A DNA stretch of 64,000 nucleotides from Actinomyces slackii (lineage in GTDB: Bacteria > Actinomycetota > Actinomycetes > Actinomycetales > Actinomycetaceae). Position numbers and translations under genes: made by a program. Numbering within the stretch: position 1 is the first letter of the stretch; each line of letters opens with the position of its first letter. Where the stretch lies: NCBI RefSeq assembly GCF_900637295.1, contig NZ_LR134363.1:248001-312000 (forward strand), written 5' to 3'. The notes beneath the pieces were generated by a model, which worked only from the letters and a program-made list of their open reading frames with translations, was not told the origin of the DNA and did not search any database. Of the stretch, positions 1 to 8,983 are shown in pieces.

Positions 1-897
1 GTCGTGGTCGACGGGACGGTGGTGGCCTCGACCACCGGGAACGGATCGGGGAGCCTGCAGTGGACCAGCATGGACGTCAGCGCCTACCAGGGCCGCACCG
101 CCACGCTCGTCATGCAGGACAACAACGCCACCGCCAACTGGGGCCATTTCATGGTCGACCAGATCATCGCCTCGCGGACCAAGGCCTTCTCCGGGGCCGA
201 CGTCGTCCCCCGGCTGGATTACGGGCGCGACTACTACGCGGCCGTGACCTGGAACGACGCGCCCGATGGCCAGCGCTACCAGATCGGCTGGATGTCCAAC
301 TGGGACTACGTGCGCTCACTGCCCACCACCACCTGGCGCTCGGCCATGTCCGTGGTGCGCCGCCTGTCCCTGAGCACGATCGACGGCAGGGCCCAGCTGG
401 TCGCCGAGCCCGTCGAGGCCCTGGAGAAGCTGCGCACCGGCAAGGAGGTCTCGCTCTCGGAGGTCACCATCCCCGAGGGCACCACGCCCCTGAAGCAGGC
501 CAAGGGCAGGGCGCTGGACATCACCGTCGCCCTGGACCCCGGTGATGCCGAGGTCAGCGGGCTCAAGGTCCTCCAGGGCAAGGACGACTACACCCTCATC
601 GGCTACGACACCGCCGGCCAGCAGGTCGTGGTCGACCGCTCCCACTCGGGGATCACCGACTTCTCGCCCTCCTTCCCCGGGCGCAGCGCCGTGCGGGTCC
701 CCCTGGACGATGAGGGCCTGGTTCGACTGCGGATCATCGTCGACGCCCACTCAGTGGAGGTCTTCGCCGCCGACGGCTCGCGCGTCATCACCGACACGGT
801 CTACCCCGACCAGGACTCCCTCGGCGTGGGCTTCTACGCCGAGGGCGGCGAGGCGAGGGTCGAGTCGCTGAGCCTCTGGCACCTGCGGGCCCCCTAA
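1..897 (+). CDS. GH32 fructan hydrolase (levanase/fructosidase-like), C-terminal part
   Basis: The gene is open at the left edge of the window, so only the last 298 codons are seen. The motif RLDYGRDYYAAVTWND and the following IGWMSNWDY with LPTTTWRSAMSVVR are typical of the last propeller blades of glycoside hydrolase family 32 (levanase, fructan beta-fructosidase, sucrase). The C-terminal beta-sandwich carries SVEVFAADG, the usual GH32 signature. A glycine/asparagine-rich segment before it (WGHFMVDQI) resembles the domain inserted in some exported levanases. The catalytic Asp, RDP and EC motifs would lie upstream and are not visible. There is no LPXTG anchor at the C-terminus. It is convergent with a LacI-type regulator that may control it. 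Confidence 0.88.
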   Translation, partial: VVVDGTVVASTTGNGSGSLQWTSMDVSAYQGRTATLVMQDNNATANWGHFMVDQIIASRTKAFSGADVVPRLDYGRDYYAAVTWNDAPDGQRYQIGWMSNWDYVRSLPTTTWRSAMSVVRRLSLSTIDGRAQLVAEPVEALEKLRTGKEVSLSEVTIPEGTTPLKQAKGRALDITVALDPGDAEVSGLKVLQGKDDYTLIGYDTAGQQVVVDRSHSGITDFSPSFPGRSAVRVPLDDEGLVRLRIIVDAHSVEVFAADGSRVITDTVYPDQDSLGVGFYAEGGEARVESLSLWHLRAP

Positions 898-900
898 CCC

Positions 901-976
901 TGAGTCCGCCAATTTGCGTGAGTTCGTACTTTTCCGGGCCCGGAAAAGTACGAACTCACGCAAATTGGCGGAGTCA
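901..976. repeat. Long palindrome, copy 1 (likely bidirectional terminator or mobile palindromic repeat)
   Basis: A 76-bp inverted repeat centred on GGGCCC at 938/939, with a single mismatch (904/973). It includes CCGCCAATTTGCGTGAGTT and its complement. It fills the gap between two convergent genes. A near-identical copy lies at 50663-50738, also between convergent genes. The stem would fold into a strong hairpin on either strand. Terminator function is inferred. Confidence 0.85.
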
Positions 977-984
977 GGGGTGGA

Positions 985-1995
985 TCAGGCCGAGTTGCGG
1001 CGCACGAGACGGCCGGGCAGGAACGTGGTGGCCGGAACCTCCCCGCCCGCGATGAGCGTCAGGAGATGATCCACGCCCACGCGCCCCATCTCCTCGAAGG
1101 GCAGGGCCACCGTGGTCAGGGCGGGATGGAGCTGGTCGGCGATGAGCTCCTGGTCATCGATCCCGATCACGGCGACGTCGTCGCGCACCCGCAGCCCCCG
1201 CTCGCGCAGGGCGTCGTAGGCGCCCATGGCCATACGGTCGTTGCCGCACAGCAGCGCGGTCATCCAGGGGTCGGCATCCATGAGGGCGCAGGCGGCCGCG
1301 TACCCGCCGCGGGTCGTACCGTGGCCGACGGCCGAGCGCACCGTCTCCCACGCGATCCCCGCCTGGGCCAGGTACTCCTCGCAGCCGGCCCGCCGCCCGG
1401 GGGCGGCCTCGCCGTCGTCGGCCAACTCGATGACGCCGATATCGCGGTGATGCCCCTCCAGCAGCGCCTGCGCCTCCAGGCGCCCCAGGGAGTACTCATC
1501 GGGGCGGACCTCGGGCAGGCCCGAGCCGGGATCGGTGCAGTGGACCAGGACCGTGGGGATCTCACGGGCCTGGGGCGGCATGCTCACCTGGCAGTGCCAG
1601 CCAGTGGCGTAGATGATGCCCTCCACCCTGGCCTTGAGGAGGGTCTCGAAGGCCTCCGGGTCCTCCTCGCCGCTGGGGGTGGTGGGCACGATGAACAGGG
1701 AGTACCCCGCCTGACGGGCCGCGTCCTGAACCCCCCGGATCGTAGCCGAGCCCAGCGGGCTGGTGACGATCTCGGAGACCAGGCCGATCTGGCCGGTGCG
1801 CCGTGAGGCCAGGGCGCGGGCGGCGTCGTGGGGCCGGTATCCGAGCTCCCGCGCGGCCTGGCGGATCTTCTCCCGGGTGCTGGCGGGGATGCGGACATCC
1901 GAGCGCTCGTTGAGCACGAAGGACACCGTGGTCCGCGAGACGCCGACGGCGCGGGCCACATCCTCCATGGTGGTCTTACGGGGGGTTCTCACCAC
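985..1995 (-). CDS. LacI-family transcriptional regulator
   Basis: A 336-residue protein of normal LacI length. The N-terminal helix-turn-helix (about residues 9-60, [21 protein letters not shown]) is followed by the hinge motif [16 protein letters not shown] and a periplasmic-binding-protein-like sugar domain ending in [11 protein letters not shown]. Two adjacent GTG codons (1995 and 1992) follow the Shine-Dalgarno AAGGAGA; the inner one has the better spacing. The gene faces the GH32 hydrolase, and LacI regulators beside GH32 genes commonly respond to fructans or sucrose. That ligand is inferred from the neighbour only. It is divergent from the HAD phosphatase. Confidence 0.93.
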   Translation of the reverse strand: MVRTPRKTTMEDVARAVGVSRTTVSFVLNERSDVRIPASTREKIRQAARELGYRPHDAARALASRRTGQIGLVSEIVTSPLGSATIRGVQDAARQAGYSLFIVPTTPSGEEDPEAFETLLKARVEGIIYATGWHCQVSMPPQAREIPTVLVHCTDPGSGLPEVRPDEYSLGRLEAQALLEGHHRDIGVIELADDGEAAPGRRAGCEEYLAQAGIAWETVRSAVGHGTTRGGYAAACALMDADPWMTALLCGNDRMAMGAYDALRERGLRVRDDVAVIGIDDQELIADQLHPALTTVALPFEEMGRVGVDHLLTLIAGGEVPATTFLPGRLVRRNSA

Positions 1996-2153
1996 TCTCC
2001 TTGCGCATCATTGCCTGTCCCATGGCCGGTAGGGGCCGGTGGAGAAGATCGCGGGCTTCCGCGGGACGGAGTGAACCATACAGGCACCGCGTGATGACGC
2101 ATACGTCTCCGATGCGCCCACCGGCCGATCCCGGATGGAATACCCTGCCCCAT

Positions 2154-2840
2154 GTGACAACTTCCACTCCCCTGCCCCAGGATTTCACCATCCACGCCGT
2201 TCTATGGGACATGGATGGCACCCTCATGGACTCCCAGCCGCTGTGGGACGAGTCCTTCATCCGCCGCTGCACGGCGCTTGGCGGGAGCACGCCCCCCGAG
2301 CTGGTGGCCGAGCTGACCGGGGCATCGATCCGCCGGGCGCGCGAGATCATCGCCGCCACAGGCATCGCCGCCTCCTGGGAGGACCCCCTCACCCAGGAGG
2401 TCTTCGAGACCATGGCCCGCGATGTCCGGGAGGCGGTCGCCGCCCGCCCTCCCCTGCTGCCCGGCGCGCGCGAGATCACCTCCGCCCTGGCGGAGATCGG
2501 CCTGGCCCAGGCCATCGTCTCGGCCTCGCCGCGGCCCATCGTCGAGCGGGTGGCGGCCGAGCTCGGCGATGTCTTCTACACCCTGGTCACCGGGGACGAC
2601 GGCGCGGGATCGAAGCCCGACCCTCTCCCCTACGCCACTGCCGTTGAGCGCCTGGGCATGGATCCCGGGGAGTGTGTGGTGGTGGAGGACTCGGCCACCG
2701 GGGCGGCCTCGGCGCGGGGCGTGGGCATCCATGTGGTGCAGATCGGCCCGCGCAAGCACTTTCCCGCCGACCCCGGGCTCGTGGTGGTGCCCGATCTGGC
2801 ATCCATCACCCCGCATCTGCTCCTGTGGGCCGCGCGCTGA
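2154..2840 (+). CDS. HAD-superfamily phosphatase (beta-phosphoglucomutase-like subfamily)
   Basis: About 228 residues. HAD motif I is LWDMDGTLMDSQPLWDES, with the nucleophile Asp and DGT. Motif II is IVSASPRPIV, the lysine lies in GSKPDPLPY, and motif IV is VVVEDSATGAASARG. The pattern is that of small sugar- or metabolite-phosphate phosphatases and phosphoglucomutases. The GTG at 2154 was chosen because the family starts shortly before motif I. In-frame ATGs at 2094 and 2112 would add an unlikely Arg/Pro-rich leader. Substrate is not deducible. Confidence 0.87.
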   Translation: MTTSTPLPQDFTIHAVLWDMDGTLMDSQPLWDESFIRRCTALGGSTPPELVAELTGASIRRAREIIAATGIAASWEDPLTQEVFETMARDVREAVAARPPLLPGAREITSALAEIGLAQAIVSASPRPIVERVAAELGDVFYTLVTGDDGAGSKPDPLPYATAVERLGMDPGECVVVEDSATGAASARGVGIHVVQIGPRKHFPADPGLVVVPDLASITPHLLLWAAR

Positions 2841-2922
2841 CGCCCGGGCCCCTGGGAGGCGGGCGGGCCGACCACTGGGCCGGCCCGCCGGTCGGGGAGG
2901 CCGAGCGGGCGGGTCAGGCAGG

Positions 2923-3624
2923 TCAGGCCGCGGCGGGAACCTCGTCGCGGCCCCACTGGGCCTTGAGGGAGTCCACGTAGAGGCGGATCTCCTCGATCAG
3001 GCCCGTGGCCAGGGAGTCGGCGGCGCTGGAGCCAGGGGTGGTGGTGCACAACCACTGCAGCTGCAGGCCGTCGGACAGGGCGACCAGCGTGCGGGCCACC
3101 AGGCGCGAGGGCATCTCCGGATCGACTACACCGGCCTCCTTGCCCATCTCGAAGCACGACTCGAAGCGGTCCACCGCCTGGGCCAGGTGGCCGGCCATCC
3201 ACTCATGGGCGGGGTGGGCGGCGTCCAGGACCGACACGGAGGTGGCGGTGTAGATGGCCACGAGCTCGCGGCGCTCGACGTTCTTGGCCAGCAGCTCGAC
3301 GTAGCGCTCCAACTGGTCCCAGGGGTCGGTCACCTCGCCCTCCTGGCCCATGACGTCGATGGTGTCCTGCTGGTCGCGGCGCTCGAGCACCTTGGCGAAG
3401 AGTGCGTCCTTGGAAGAGTAGTGGTGGAGCAATCCCGCCTTGGAGATATCGGCGGCAGCGGCGATATCCGCCAGCGAGGTGCCCGCGTAGCCGCGCGCGC
3501 CGAACAGCGCGACCGCCTCGTTGAGGATCCGTTCGCGCTTGTCCTCGCTGCCCGCTCGGGGGCGGCCCGGACCACGACGCCGGGCAGGGCTCTCGGGTGC
3601 GCTGGGACTGCCGCTGCTGCTCAT
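2923..3624 (-). CDS. TetR/AcrR-family transcriptional regulator
   Basis: A 233-residue protein. A basic, Pro-rich leader (ARRRGPGRPRAGS) precedes a TetR helix-turn-helix (about residues 28-75: ILNEAVALFGARGYAGTSL, ADIAAAADISKAGLLHHYSS). An alpha-helical ligand-binding region follows, with a conserved tryptophan near the C-terminus (LQLQWLC). It is divergent from the large carboxylesterase, so it may repress that gene. The 216-bp divergent region contains the short dyad TTTCTGAGAAA at 3677-3687 as a possible operator. The effector is unknown. Confidence 0.9.
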   Translation of the reverse strand: MSSSGSPSAPESPARRRGPGRPRAGSEDKRERILNEAVALFGARGYAGTSLADIAAAADISKAGLLHHYSSKDALFAKVLERRDQQDTIDVMGQEGEVTDPWDQLERYVELLAKNVERRELVAIYTATSVSVLDAAHPAHEWMAGHLAQAVDRFESCFEMGKEAGVVDPEMPSRLVARTLVALSDGLQLQWLCTTTPGSSAADSLATGLIEEIRLYVDSLKAQWGRDEVPAAA

Positions 3625-3840
3625 GCCTGCATCATGTCACCATCATGCAAACTCAATGCAACACTGAGCAGGCAATTTTCTGAGAAATCGACCGGCAGGA
3701 CGGATGCGGCGCGGGACTGTGACAATCGTGTGGCATGGTTGTGACCAAGACAACTTATCTGACTCGCCGAGTATCCCGCTCCCAGATGCTGTCGGCCTCG
3801 ACGTCATCGCCCCCTGCGCCCACCTCTTCCCGGAGGAATC

Positions 3841-5694
3841 ATGACCGACCCGAGCTCCGCCGTCGCCACACCCATCGCCCTGCCCGCCGGGGAGCCCGGA
3901 CCACGGGTGGATGCTCCCTGCGGATCGGTCAGGGGACTGTGGCGCGATGTCTCCCACGCAGGCCGTCGGGCGCGCTTCACACGCTCTGCCGCCTTCTACG
4001 GGATCCCCTACGCCCAGGCGCCTGTCGGACGCCGTCGGCTCATGGCCCCGGTGCGCGCCGAGACCTGGAGTGGGGAGCTGGACGCCACCGTGCCGGGCCC
4101 CACACCTCAGAGGGAGTCAGCCTTCGAGGATCCGGCCATTCCCGAGCCGACCATGCTCGGCCAGGGCATCCTCAACCTCAATGTCTTCACCCCGGCGCCG
4201 GGGCGGGAGGCGGGCCTGCCGGTCTACGTGTGGATTCATGGGGGCGGCTGGATCTCGGGGAGCCACAACAGCCCCTGGTACGACGGCGCCGCCTTCAACC
4301 GCGATGGCGTGGTGACCGTCTCGGTGGCCTACCGTCTGGGATTCGAGGGATACGGCTGGGTGGAGGGGTCGGACGCCCCCGACAACCGGGGCGTCCTGGA
4401 TCAGGTGATGGCCCTGGAGTGGGTGCGGGAGAACATCGCGAGCTTCGGGGGCGATCCGAGCCGCGTGACCGTGGGCGGGCAGAGCGCCGGGGGAGGCAAT
4501 GCCATGATCCTGCTGGGGGTGCCGCGCGCCGCCGGCCTGCTCCACGGGGTGATCAGCGAGTCGGGGGCGGTGCCGCGGCGGGATGCGGCCACCGCCCAGC
4601 GCCACTCCCGGGATCTGGCGGCCGCCATCGGGGTGGAGGCGAGTCTGGAGGGCTTCTGCTCGGTGCCCTATGAGGAGGTCTTCACCGCCACCTTCCGCCT
4701 GGACGAGCAGGGCTCCCTGCCCGACGACGACGGGGCCGGAGCCGCTGGTCCCGACCCGGTGGCGGCGGCCCGCCGGGCGATCATGGGGGTGCCGACGGCG
4801 CCGGCCTTCGTGCCGGTGGTGGACGGGGAGGTGATACCCGAGCCGATCGAGCAGGCGCTGGCGGCTGGGGCGGGAGCGGAGGCCCCGGTGCTGGTGGGCT
4901 CGACCACGCATGAGTTCACCGTCGCGGGCCTGGCCTATGAGGAGGTCATGGCCGGCCGGGATGCGCACCAGGTGCTGGTGGAGGCGGGGATGGGGCCGGA
5001 GCTGGCGGAGCGCTACGCGGCGGCGCATCCCGAGCACGCCGATGCGCCTCACCTGCTGCTGGGGGACCTCATCTCCGATTCGACCTTCCACATGCCGCTG
5101 GTGGACTGGCTGGAGCGGCGGGAGCGAACCGCTGCGGCGGGTGAGCCGGGCACGGCAGGCGGAGTGGACGCGGCAGACGAGCCGGACGGGCCGAGCGGGG
5201 CGGGCGAGCCGGGCGGAGCGGGCGCGGCAGGCAGGGCCGCCCGGTCCTGGGCCTATGAGTTCGCCCGCCCCGGACCACTGGGGATGGCCACGCACTGCAT
5301 GGAGCTGCCCTTCGCCTTCGACTGCCTGGCCCACCCCTACTGCGAGCGCACGCTGGGAGACAGACGTCCGGGCGACGAGGCGCTGGCCGAGGCGATGCAC
5401 GCCGACTGGGTCCGATTCATCACCACCGGGGACCCCGGCTGGGAGGACTGGGGACAGCGGGGCCTGGGCCGCCGCTACGGGGATGCCCGAGGCGCCGCTC
5501 CCGAGGGGAGCACGAGAGCCGCGGCCGCGGGCTCCGGGGCCAACACCGAGGCCGACACCGCGGCTGACACCACCGGGGCGGGGGCCGGGGAGCCGGAGGA
5601 GGCCGTGATCGAGGACCTGCCCGTCTTCGCCGTCGAGCGCGAGATCCTCTACCTGAGGGCAGGGCAAGGACGTGATGAACGTGCCTATGCGTAG
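3841..5694 (+). CDS. Type-B carboxylesterase (para-nitrobenzyl-esterase-like)
   Basis: A 617-residue alpha/beta hydrolase of the carboxylesterase type-B family. Seen: the N-terminal family motif AAFYGIPYAQAPVG, oxyanion-hole GGGW in WIHGGGWISGS, nucleophile elbow GGQSAGGGNA, acidic residue region GSTTHEFTVAG, and a probable catalytic His in MATHCMELPFAFD. Two low-complexity Ala/Gly/Glu-rich insertions (about residues 425-465 and 555-585) are unusual for the family and may be flexible surface loops. There is no signal peptide, so it is likely cytoplasmic. A Shine-Dalgarno GGAGGA is well placed before the ATG. The last six codons and stop lie within the left direct repeat that borders the island. 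Confidence 0.92.
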   Translation: MTDPSSAVATPIALPAGEPGPRVDAPCGSVRGLWRDVSHAGRRARFTRSAAFYGIPYAQAPVGRRRLMAPVRAETWSGELDATVPGPTPQRESAFEDPAIPEPTMLGQGILNLNVFTPAPGREAGLPVYVWIHGGGWISGSHNSPWYDGAAFNRDGVVTVSVAYRLGFEGYGWVEGSDAPDNRGVLDQVMALEWVRENIASFGGDPSRVTVGGQSAGGGNAMILLGVPRAAGLLHGVISESGAVPRRDAATAQRHSRDLAAAIGVEASLEGFCSVPYEEVFTATFRLDEQGSLPDDDGAGAAGPDPVAAARRAIMGVPTAPAFVPVVDGEVIPEPIEQALAAGAGAEAPVLVGSTTHEFTVAGLAYEEVMAGRDAHQVLVEAGMGPELAERYAAAHPEHADAPHLLLGDLISDSTFHMPLVDWLERRERTAAAGEPGTAGGVDAADEPDGPSGAGEPGGAGAAGRAARSWAYEFARPGPLGMATHCMELPFAFDCLAHPYCERTLGDRRPGDEALAEAMHADWVRFITTGDPGWEDWGQRGLGRRYGDARGAAPEGSTRAAAAGSGANTEADTAADTTGAGAGEPEEAVIEDLPVFAVEREILYLRAGQGRDERAYA

Positions 5695-5766
5695 CGGACG
5701 TGGGTTTGCGTCATCCGACTGGGGTTAGCACAGGGGTGATTGACGCAAAGGCTCGTCCGGTACGCA
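5688..5766. repeat. 79-nt nested stem-loop element, copy 1
   Basis: TGCGTA (5688) pairs with TACGCA (5766), GGACG with CGTCC, and TTTGCGTCA (5705-5713) with TGACGCAAA (5741-5749). Symmetric internal loops of 2+2 and 4+4 nt separate the stems and a 27-nt apical loop closes them. Other copies are at 11228-11306 and 15724-15802. The left arm includes the TAG stop of the carboxylesterase. Function is unknown: a terminator, a structured RNA or a palindromic repeat are all possible. Confidence 0.75.
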
Positions 5767-5916
5767 GACCCTCGTCGTCGGCGCGGAGGCACGCCGCCGG
5801 CGCGAAGGCACGCCGTCAGCACGAAGCGGTGCCGGCCCGCTTACCGCGGACCGGAACCGCCCGAACTCGCACCGCCTGGCCTTGCGCCGAGTGGACTCGG
5901 CCTGGACCTCACAGAC

Positions 5917-5996
5917 TCACAGGGCGGAGGCCGCCGACGGCGCTGAGCGGACCGGCTCGCCCTCGGCGCGCAGGCTCAAGCCCGCCTCGCCCGCCG
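5917..5996 (-). pseudogene. Duplicated 3' fragment of clpB
   Basis: On the minus strand this reads the last 26 codons or so of ClpB (ending LRAEGEPVRSAPSAASAL and stop), identical to the intact clpB end at 11476-11555 except for one silent change. Sequence identity stops abruptly at 5996, where island-specific DNA begins. It has no start and no promoter and is a by-product of the repeat duplication. Confidence 0.9.
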
Positions 5997-6096
5997 TCAT
6001 CCCATCCTGCATCCCCAGGGAGCAAGCCTGGGAGCGCGGCACTCCAGCCGTGAGCCGCTCCAGCTAGCCAGTCGCCTAGATCTTACGAACTGACCC

Positions 6097-6140
6097 TTGA
6101 CAACATACATCGATACTCGTTAGTCTAATAACCATCGATA
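6097..6140 (+). promoter_or_regulatory. Putative island promoter and ArsR-type operator
   Basis: TTGACA at 6097-6102 is a consensus -35. A -10 candidate TAGTCT lies 18 bp downstream (6121-6126). The octamer CATCGATA occurs twice, at 6108-6115 and 6133-6140, 25 bp apart and flanking the -10. These repeats are a reasonable binding site for the ArsR-type repressor encoded at the end of the operon. Operator assignment is inference. Confidence 0.5.
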
Positions 6141-6172
6141 TATTGACTCGTTCGACTTCAAAGGAGATGACG

Positions 6173-7267
6173 ATGACGACACTGATCCCTCTCTCTGGAT
6201 TCCTCGGTGCAGGGAAGACCACCTTGATGCTCGCCGCCGCCCGACACCTCGAGAGCCAAGGCTCCCGAGTCAGCGTCATCACCAACGACCAGGGCGAAGA
6301 ACTAGTAGACACTCACCTGGCCCAGCAGGTGGACGGGATACAGTCCGTCTCCGAGATCACCGGAGGCTGCTTCTGCTGCCGCTTCGATGACCTTGTGAAC
6401 ACCCTCATGACGGTCATCGAGAACAAGCACCCTGACATCATCCTGGCTGAGGCCGTCGGCAGTTGCACGGACCTTCAGTCGACCGTCGTGCGCCCGCTGC
6501 GGCAACTTCACAGCGCACAGCTCAGCATCGCCCCTCTAACCGCCGTCGTCGATCCAGTCCGATACCGAGCCCTGTGGCGGTCCGAGGATGAGCGCGACGC
6601 CGAGTCCGATCTGGCATACCTATTCCGGCATCAGCTCGACGACGCCGACATCATCGTGATAAACAAGACCGACCTCGTTGCCGACCAGGGAACAACACTA
6701 ACCTCCGAACTGCAGAAGAACTTTCCTCACGCACAGGTCGTGGCGACCTCGGCAGCAACAGGACAGGGCGTCGAGTCCCTGGTGGCGCTGTGGAGCGCCT
6801 TCCGCCCCCAGGAGGAGCACCGCTCCTTCGAGATTGATTACGATCGTTACGGCGGCGCTGAGGCTGAACTCGCGTGGGCGAACCAGACCTTCACCACGGA
6901 CGCCAAAAATTCTGACTCGTTCCAGCCCGCGCAGTGGGCCCACACCTTCCTGACCGCCTTGGGAGAGGAGACAAGGGCTCAGGACGCCGTAGTCGGCCAT
7001 GTGAAGCTTCGCTCCCAGAACCGCGAGGGCGCCGTCAAGGCGAGTTTGACCGCTGATGAACTGGTGACCTTTGACGAGAAGCACACGCTGCCTTCAACGA
7101 GCGCCTCATGGACGCTCAACGCCCGGGTCGCCGTGCCTCCGGCGGAGATGGACAAGGCCATCTCTATCGCAGTTCTCCATGCCGATCGCCGACACGGCAC
7201 CCTCACCGGCCAACCGACTGGTGCCACCTTCCAGCCCTCCTACCCCACTCCTACTTACAGGCTGTAG
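6173..7267 (+). CDS. CobW/COG0523-type G3E GTPase (putative metallochaperone)
   Basis: A 364-residue protein. P-loop GFLGAGKTT (residues 9-17), the COG0523 metal-binding motif GGCFCC (Cys66, Cys68, Cys69), and NKTD specificity motif from Asn164. A C-terminal CobW domain begins near residue 260, where HVKLRS is seen. Family members use GTP hydrolysis to insert or traffic metals, often zinc. The ATG at 6173 is preferred over 6167 because AAGGAG (6161-6166) then has normal spacing. It is first of six co-directional genes with ArsM-, ArsI- and ArsR-like products. A role in metallating a cluster enzyme, for example the ArsI-like dioxygenase, is inferred. Its base composition is less GC-rich than the flanking core genes. 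Confidence 0.88.
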   Translation: MTTLIPLSGFLGAGKTTLMLAAARHLESQGSRVSVITNDQGEELVDTHLAQQVDGIQSVSEITGGCFCCRFDDLVNTLMTVIENKHPDIILAEAVGSCTDLQSTVVRPLRQLHSAQLSIAPLTAVVDPVRYRALWRSEDERDAESDLAYLFRHQLDDADIIVINKTDLVADQGTTLTSELQKNFPHAQVVATSAATGQGVESLVALWSAFRPQEEHRSFEIDYDRYGGAEAELAWANQTFTTDAKNSDSFQPAQWAHTFLTALGEETRAQDAVVGHVKLRSQNREGAVKASLTADELVTFDEKHTLPSTSASWTLNARVAVPPAEMDKAISIAVLHADRRHGTLTGQPTGATFQPSYPTPTYRL

Positions 7268-7336
7268 AAATTGGCGCAACCGCGTCATGATCCCGCCAGG
7301 AAACAAGTCAGGCCACCCCAACACCAAAGGAAACTC

Positions 7337-8614
7337 ATGGACACTACTTCCAATCACGGACACCTCTCCTCCCTAGAACAGTTGAGGCACGACTTTCCGA
7401 CCATCACCGCCGACAGTGACATCTATCTCGACTCCGTCGCCTCGTCGCTGACCCCCATGCCGGTTGTCGATGCGATGACCGAGTACTACACGCGATACCG
7501 AGCGAATATTCACAGGGGGACCTACGACCTCTCCATGAGAGCGTCGGAGCGTTACGAGGACGCCGTTGCCGCCGTCGCCCGGTTCATCAACGCCAGCCCT
7601 TCCGAGATCGCCTTCACCCAGAACACCACTCACGCCATCAACATCATCGCCCATACGCTCGACTTTACCCCCGGGGATGAGATCGTTCTCACGAGCATCG
7701 AGCACACCTCGAACATGGCGCCCTGGGTATCACTGGCCTCCGCCAAGGGGCTCGAGCTCAAGTGGTACAACGCTGGCCGCGACGGCATCGTCGACGCCGA
7801 GGAGCTCGCCGCCCTCATCGGCCCCCGCACCAAGCTCGTCACGATGACCGCGCTGTCGAACGTCCTTGGCACCGTCACGCCCATCGAGGCCGTCGGCAAG
7901 GCCTGTCGAGCGAACGGGACGATGTTCATGGTGGACGCAGCACAGGCCGCACCGCATGTGCCACTGGACGTCCGCCGCATCGACTGCGACTTCCTGGCCT
8001 TTTCCGGCCACAAGATGCTCGGCCCCACGGGAATCGGCGTGCTGTACATCCGTGAGGCGCTAGCCCTGGAGATGATGCCTGGCATGCTTGGCGGAGGCAC
8101 CCTCGACACCGCCAAGTGCGACTGCCCATCTCTGGAGGAGTGCAGTCTCGACTACTGCTCTTACAGCGAGTTGCCGGACAAGTGGCAGCCCGGCACTCCT
8201 CCGATCGCTGAGGCCTTCGGCCTGCATGCGGCTATCAGATACATCGAGGAAGTCGGCATGGATGTCATTGAGCGGCACGACCGCGCTCTGACATCACGAT
8301 TCATGCGATCCCTGGAGCAGATCCCCGGAATCGACATCTACGGGCCGAGCAACCCGGAGCAGCGAATGGCCGTTGTTTCCTTTAACGTCGGCGACATCGA
8401 CCCGAACGAGATCGGGCGAATCCTCAACGAGCGCTACCACATCGCTGTACGGACTGGTCAGCATTGCGCGGTCAACTACTTCAATGACGTTGCCGGGCAC
8501 CCAGGATCGTCCGGGAACGTCCGAGCGAGTTTCTACCTCTACAACACCGAGGACGAGGTCGATGCCGCGGCGTCGGCCATCTCTGAGATCAGCGCCAAAC
8601 TGATCCGTTCATGA
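7337..8614 (+). CDS. Class-V aminotransferase, SufS/CsdA-like cysteine desulfurase with Cys-rich insert
   Basis: A 425-residue PLP enzyme. N-terminal YLDSVASSLTPMPVVDAM, cofactor contacts TQNTTHAINIIAH, and Schiff-base lysine in SGHKMLGPTG (Lys226). The candidate persulfide cysteine lies in RTGQHCA (Cys377), as in group II desulfurases. Between the PLP lysine and the C-terminal domain sits an extra segment near residues 259-280 with four cysteines (KCDCPSLEECSLDYC) that ordinary SufS proteins lack. The start is the ATG at 7337, with AAAGGA before it. In this operon it could deliver sulfane sulfur to a metalloid or organoarsenical, or act in protein persulfidation. This is inference, and a different class-V activity cannot be excluded. 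Confidence 0.8.
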   Translation: MDTTSNHGHLSSLEQLRHDFPTITADSDIYLDSVASSLTPMPVVDAMTEYYTRYRANIHRGTYDLSMRASERYEDAVAAVARFINASPSEIAFTQNTTHAINIIAHTLDFTPGDEIVLTSIEHTSNMAPWVSLASAKGLELKWYNAGRDGIVDAEELAALIGPRTKLVTMTALSNVLGTVTPIEAVGKACRANGTMFMVDAAQAAPHVPLDVRRIDCDFLAFSGHKMLGPTGIGVLYIREALALEMMPGMLGGGTLDTAKCDCPSLEECSLDYCSYSELPDKWQPGTPPIAEAFGLHAAIRYIEEVGMDVIERHDRALTSRFMRSLEQIPGIDIYGPSNPEQRMAVVSFNVGDIDPNEIGRILNERYHIAVRTGQHCAVNYFNDVAGHPGSSGNVRASFYLYNTEDEVDAAASAISEISAKLIRS

Positions 8615-8627
8615 CGGGAGTGAATCC

Positions 8628-8969
8628 ATGACACGAATTCAGATCCTTGAGCGTCCCTGCTGCGGTCCGGGTCAGGGTCACAAGCTCGCTGAGTTCCTCC
8701 GCGAGCACGCATGCTGCGGCGACACCATCGAGTACATCAACCTCGAAGAGGACGGAGCGCCCACCACAGCCCTGTCTGGGGCCGTTATGTCCCACATCCT
8801 TAATGGGGCTGCACTGCCCCTTCTCGTGCGCGACGGCATCGTGGTCAGCGCAGGCTCACTGCCTAATCTTCTCGACGCAGTGGACCTGCTCGATCCGACA
8901 TCGCCTGCGACTCCGCGCACCCCGCTCCCTCTTCACCAGACCACTTCCTCCGGCTCCGGCTGCTGTTAA
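8628..8969 (+). CDS. Small CC-rich thioredoxin-fold protein, ArsD-like
   Basis: A 113-residue protein with three vicinal cysteine pairs: Cys11-Cys12 (ERPCCGPG), Cys29-Cys30 (HACCGD) and the last two residues Cys112-Cys113. The region LPLLVRDGIVVSAGSLPN matches the distal part of the ArsD arsenic metallochaperone fold (LPLLLLDG-type strand then loop). Paired cysteines suit binding of As(III) or another thiophilic metal(loid). No arsA ATPase, the usual ArsD partner, is present. It starts 13 bp after the desulfurase, with GGGAG upstream, so it is probably co-transcribed. Assignment to ArsD is by resemblance only. Confidence 0.6.
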   Translation: MTRIQILERPCCGPGQGHKLAEFLREHACCGDTIEYINLEEDGAPTTALSGAVMSHILNGAALPLLVRDGIVVSAGSLPNLLDAVDLLDPTSPATPRTPLPLHQTTSSGSGCC

Positions 8970-8983
8970 GAAAGGACCCTGCC

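Larger units (their letters stand above)
5675..5996. repeat. Left 322-bp direct repeat bordering the island
   Basis: This stretch matches 11215-11555 with three base substitutions and one 19-bp difference (the right copy has one extra tandem unit CACGCCGCCGGCGCGAAGG). It holds, in order, the last codons of the carboxylesterase, a nested stem-loop (5688-5766), a GC-rich spacer and 80 bp of clpB 3' end. The two copies lie 5,540 bp apart at their left ends and enclose the ars-type gene cluster. This is what homologous (Campbell-type) integration or duplication would leave. Confidence 0.93.
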
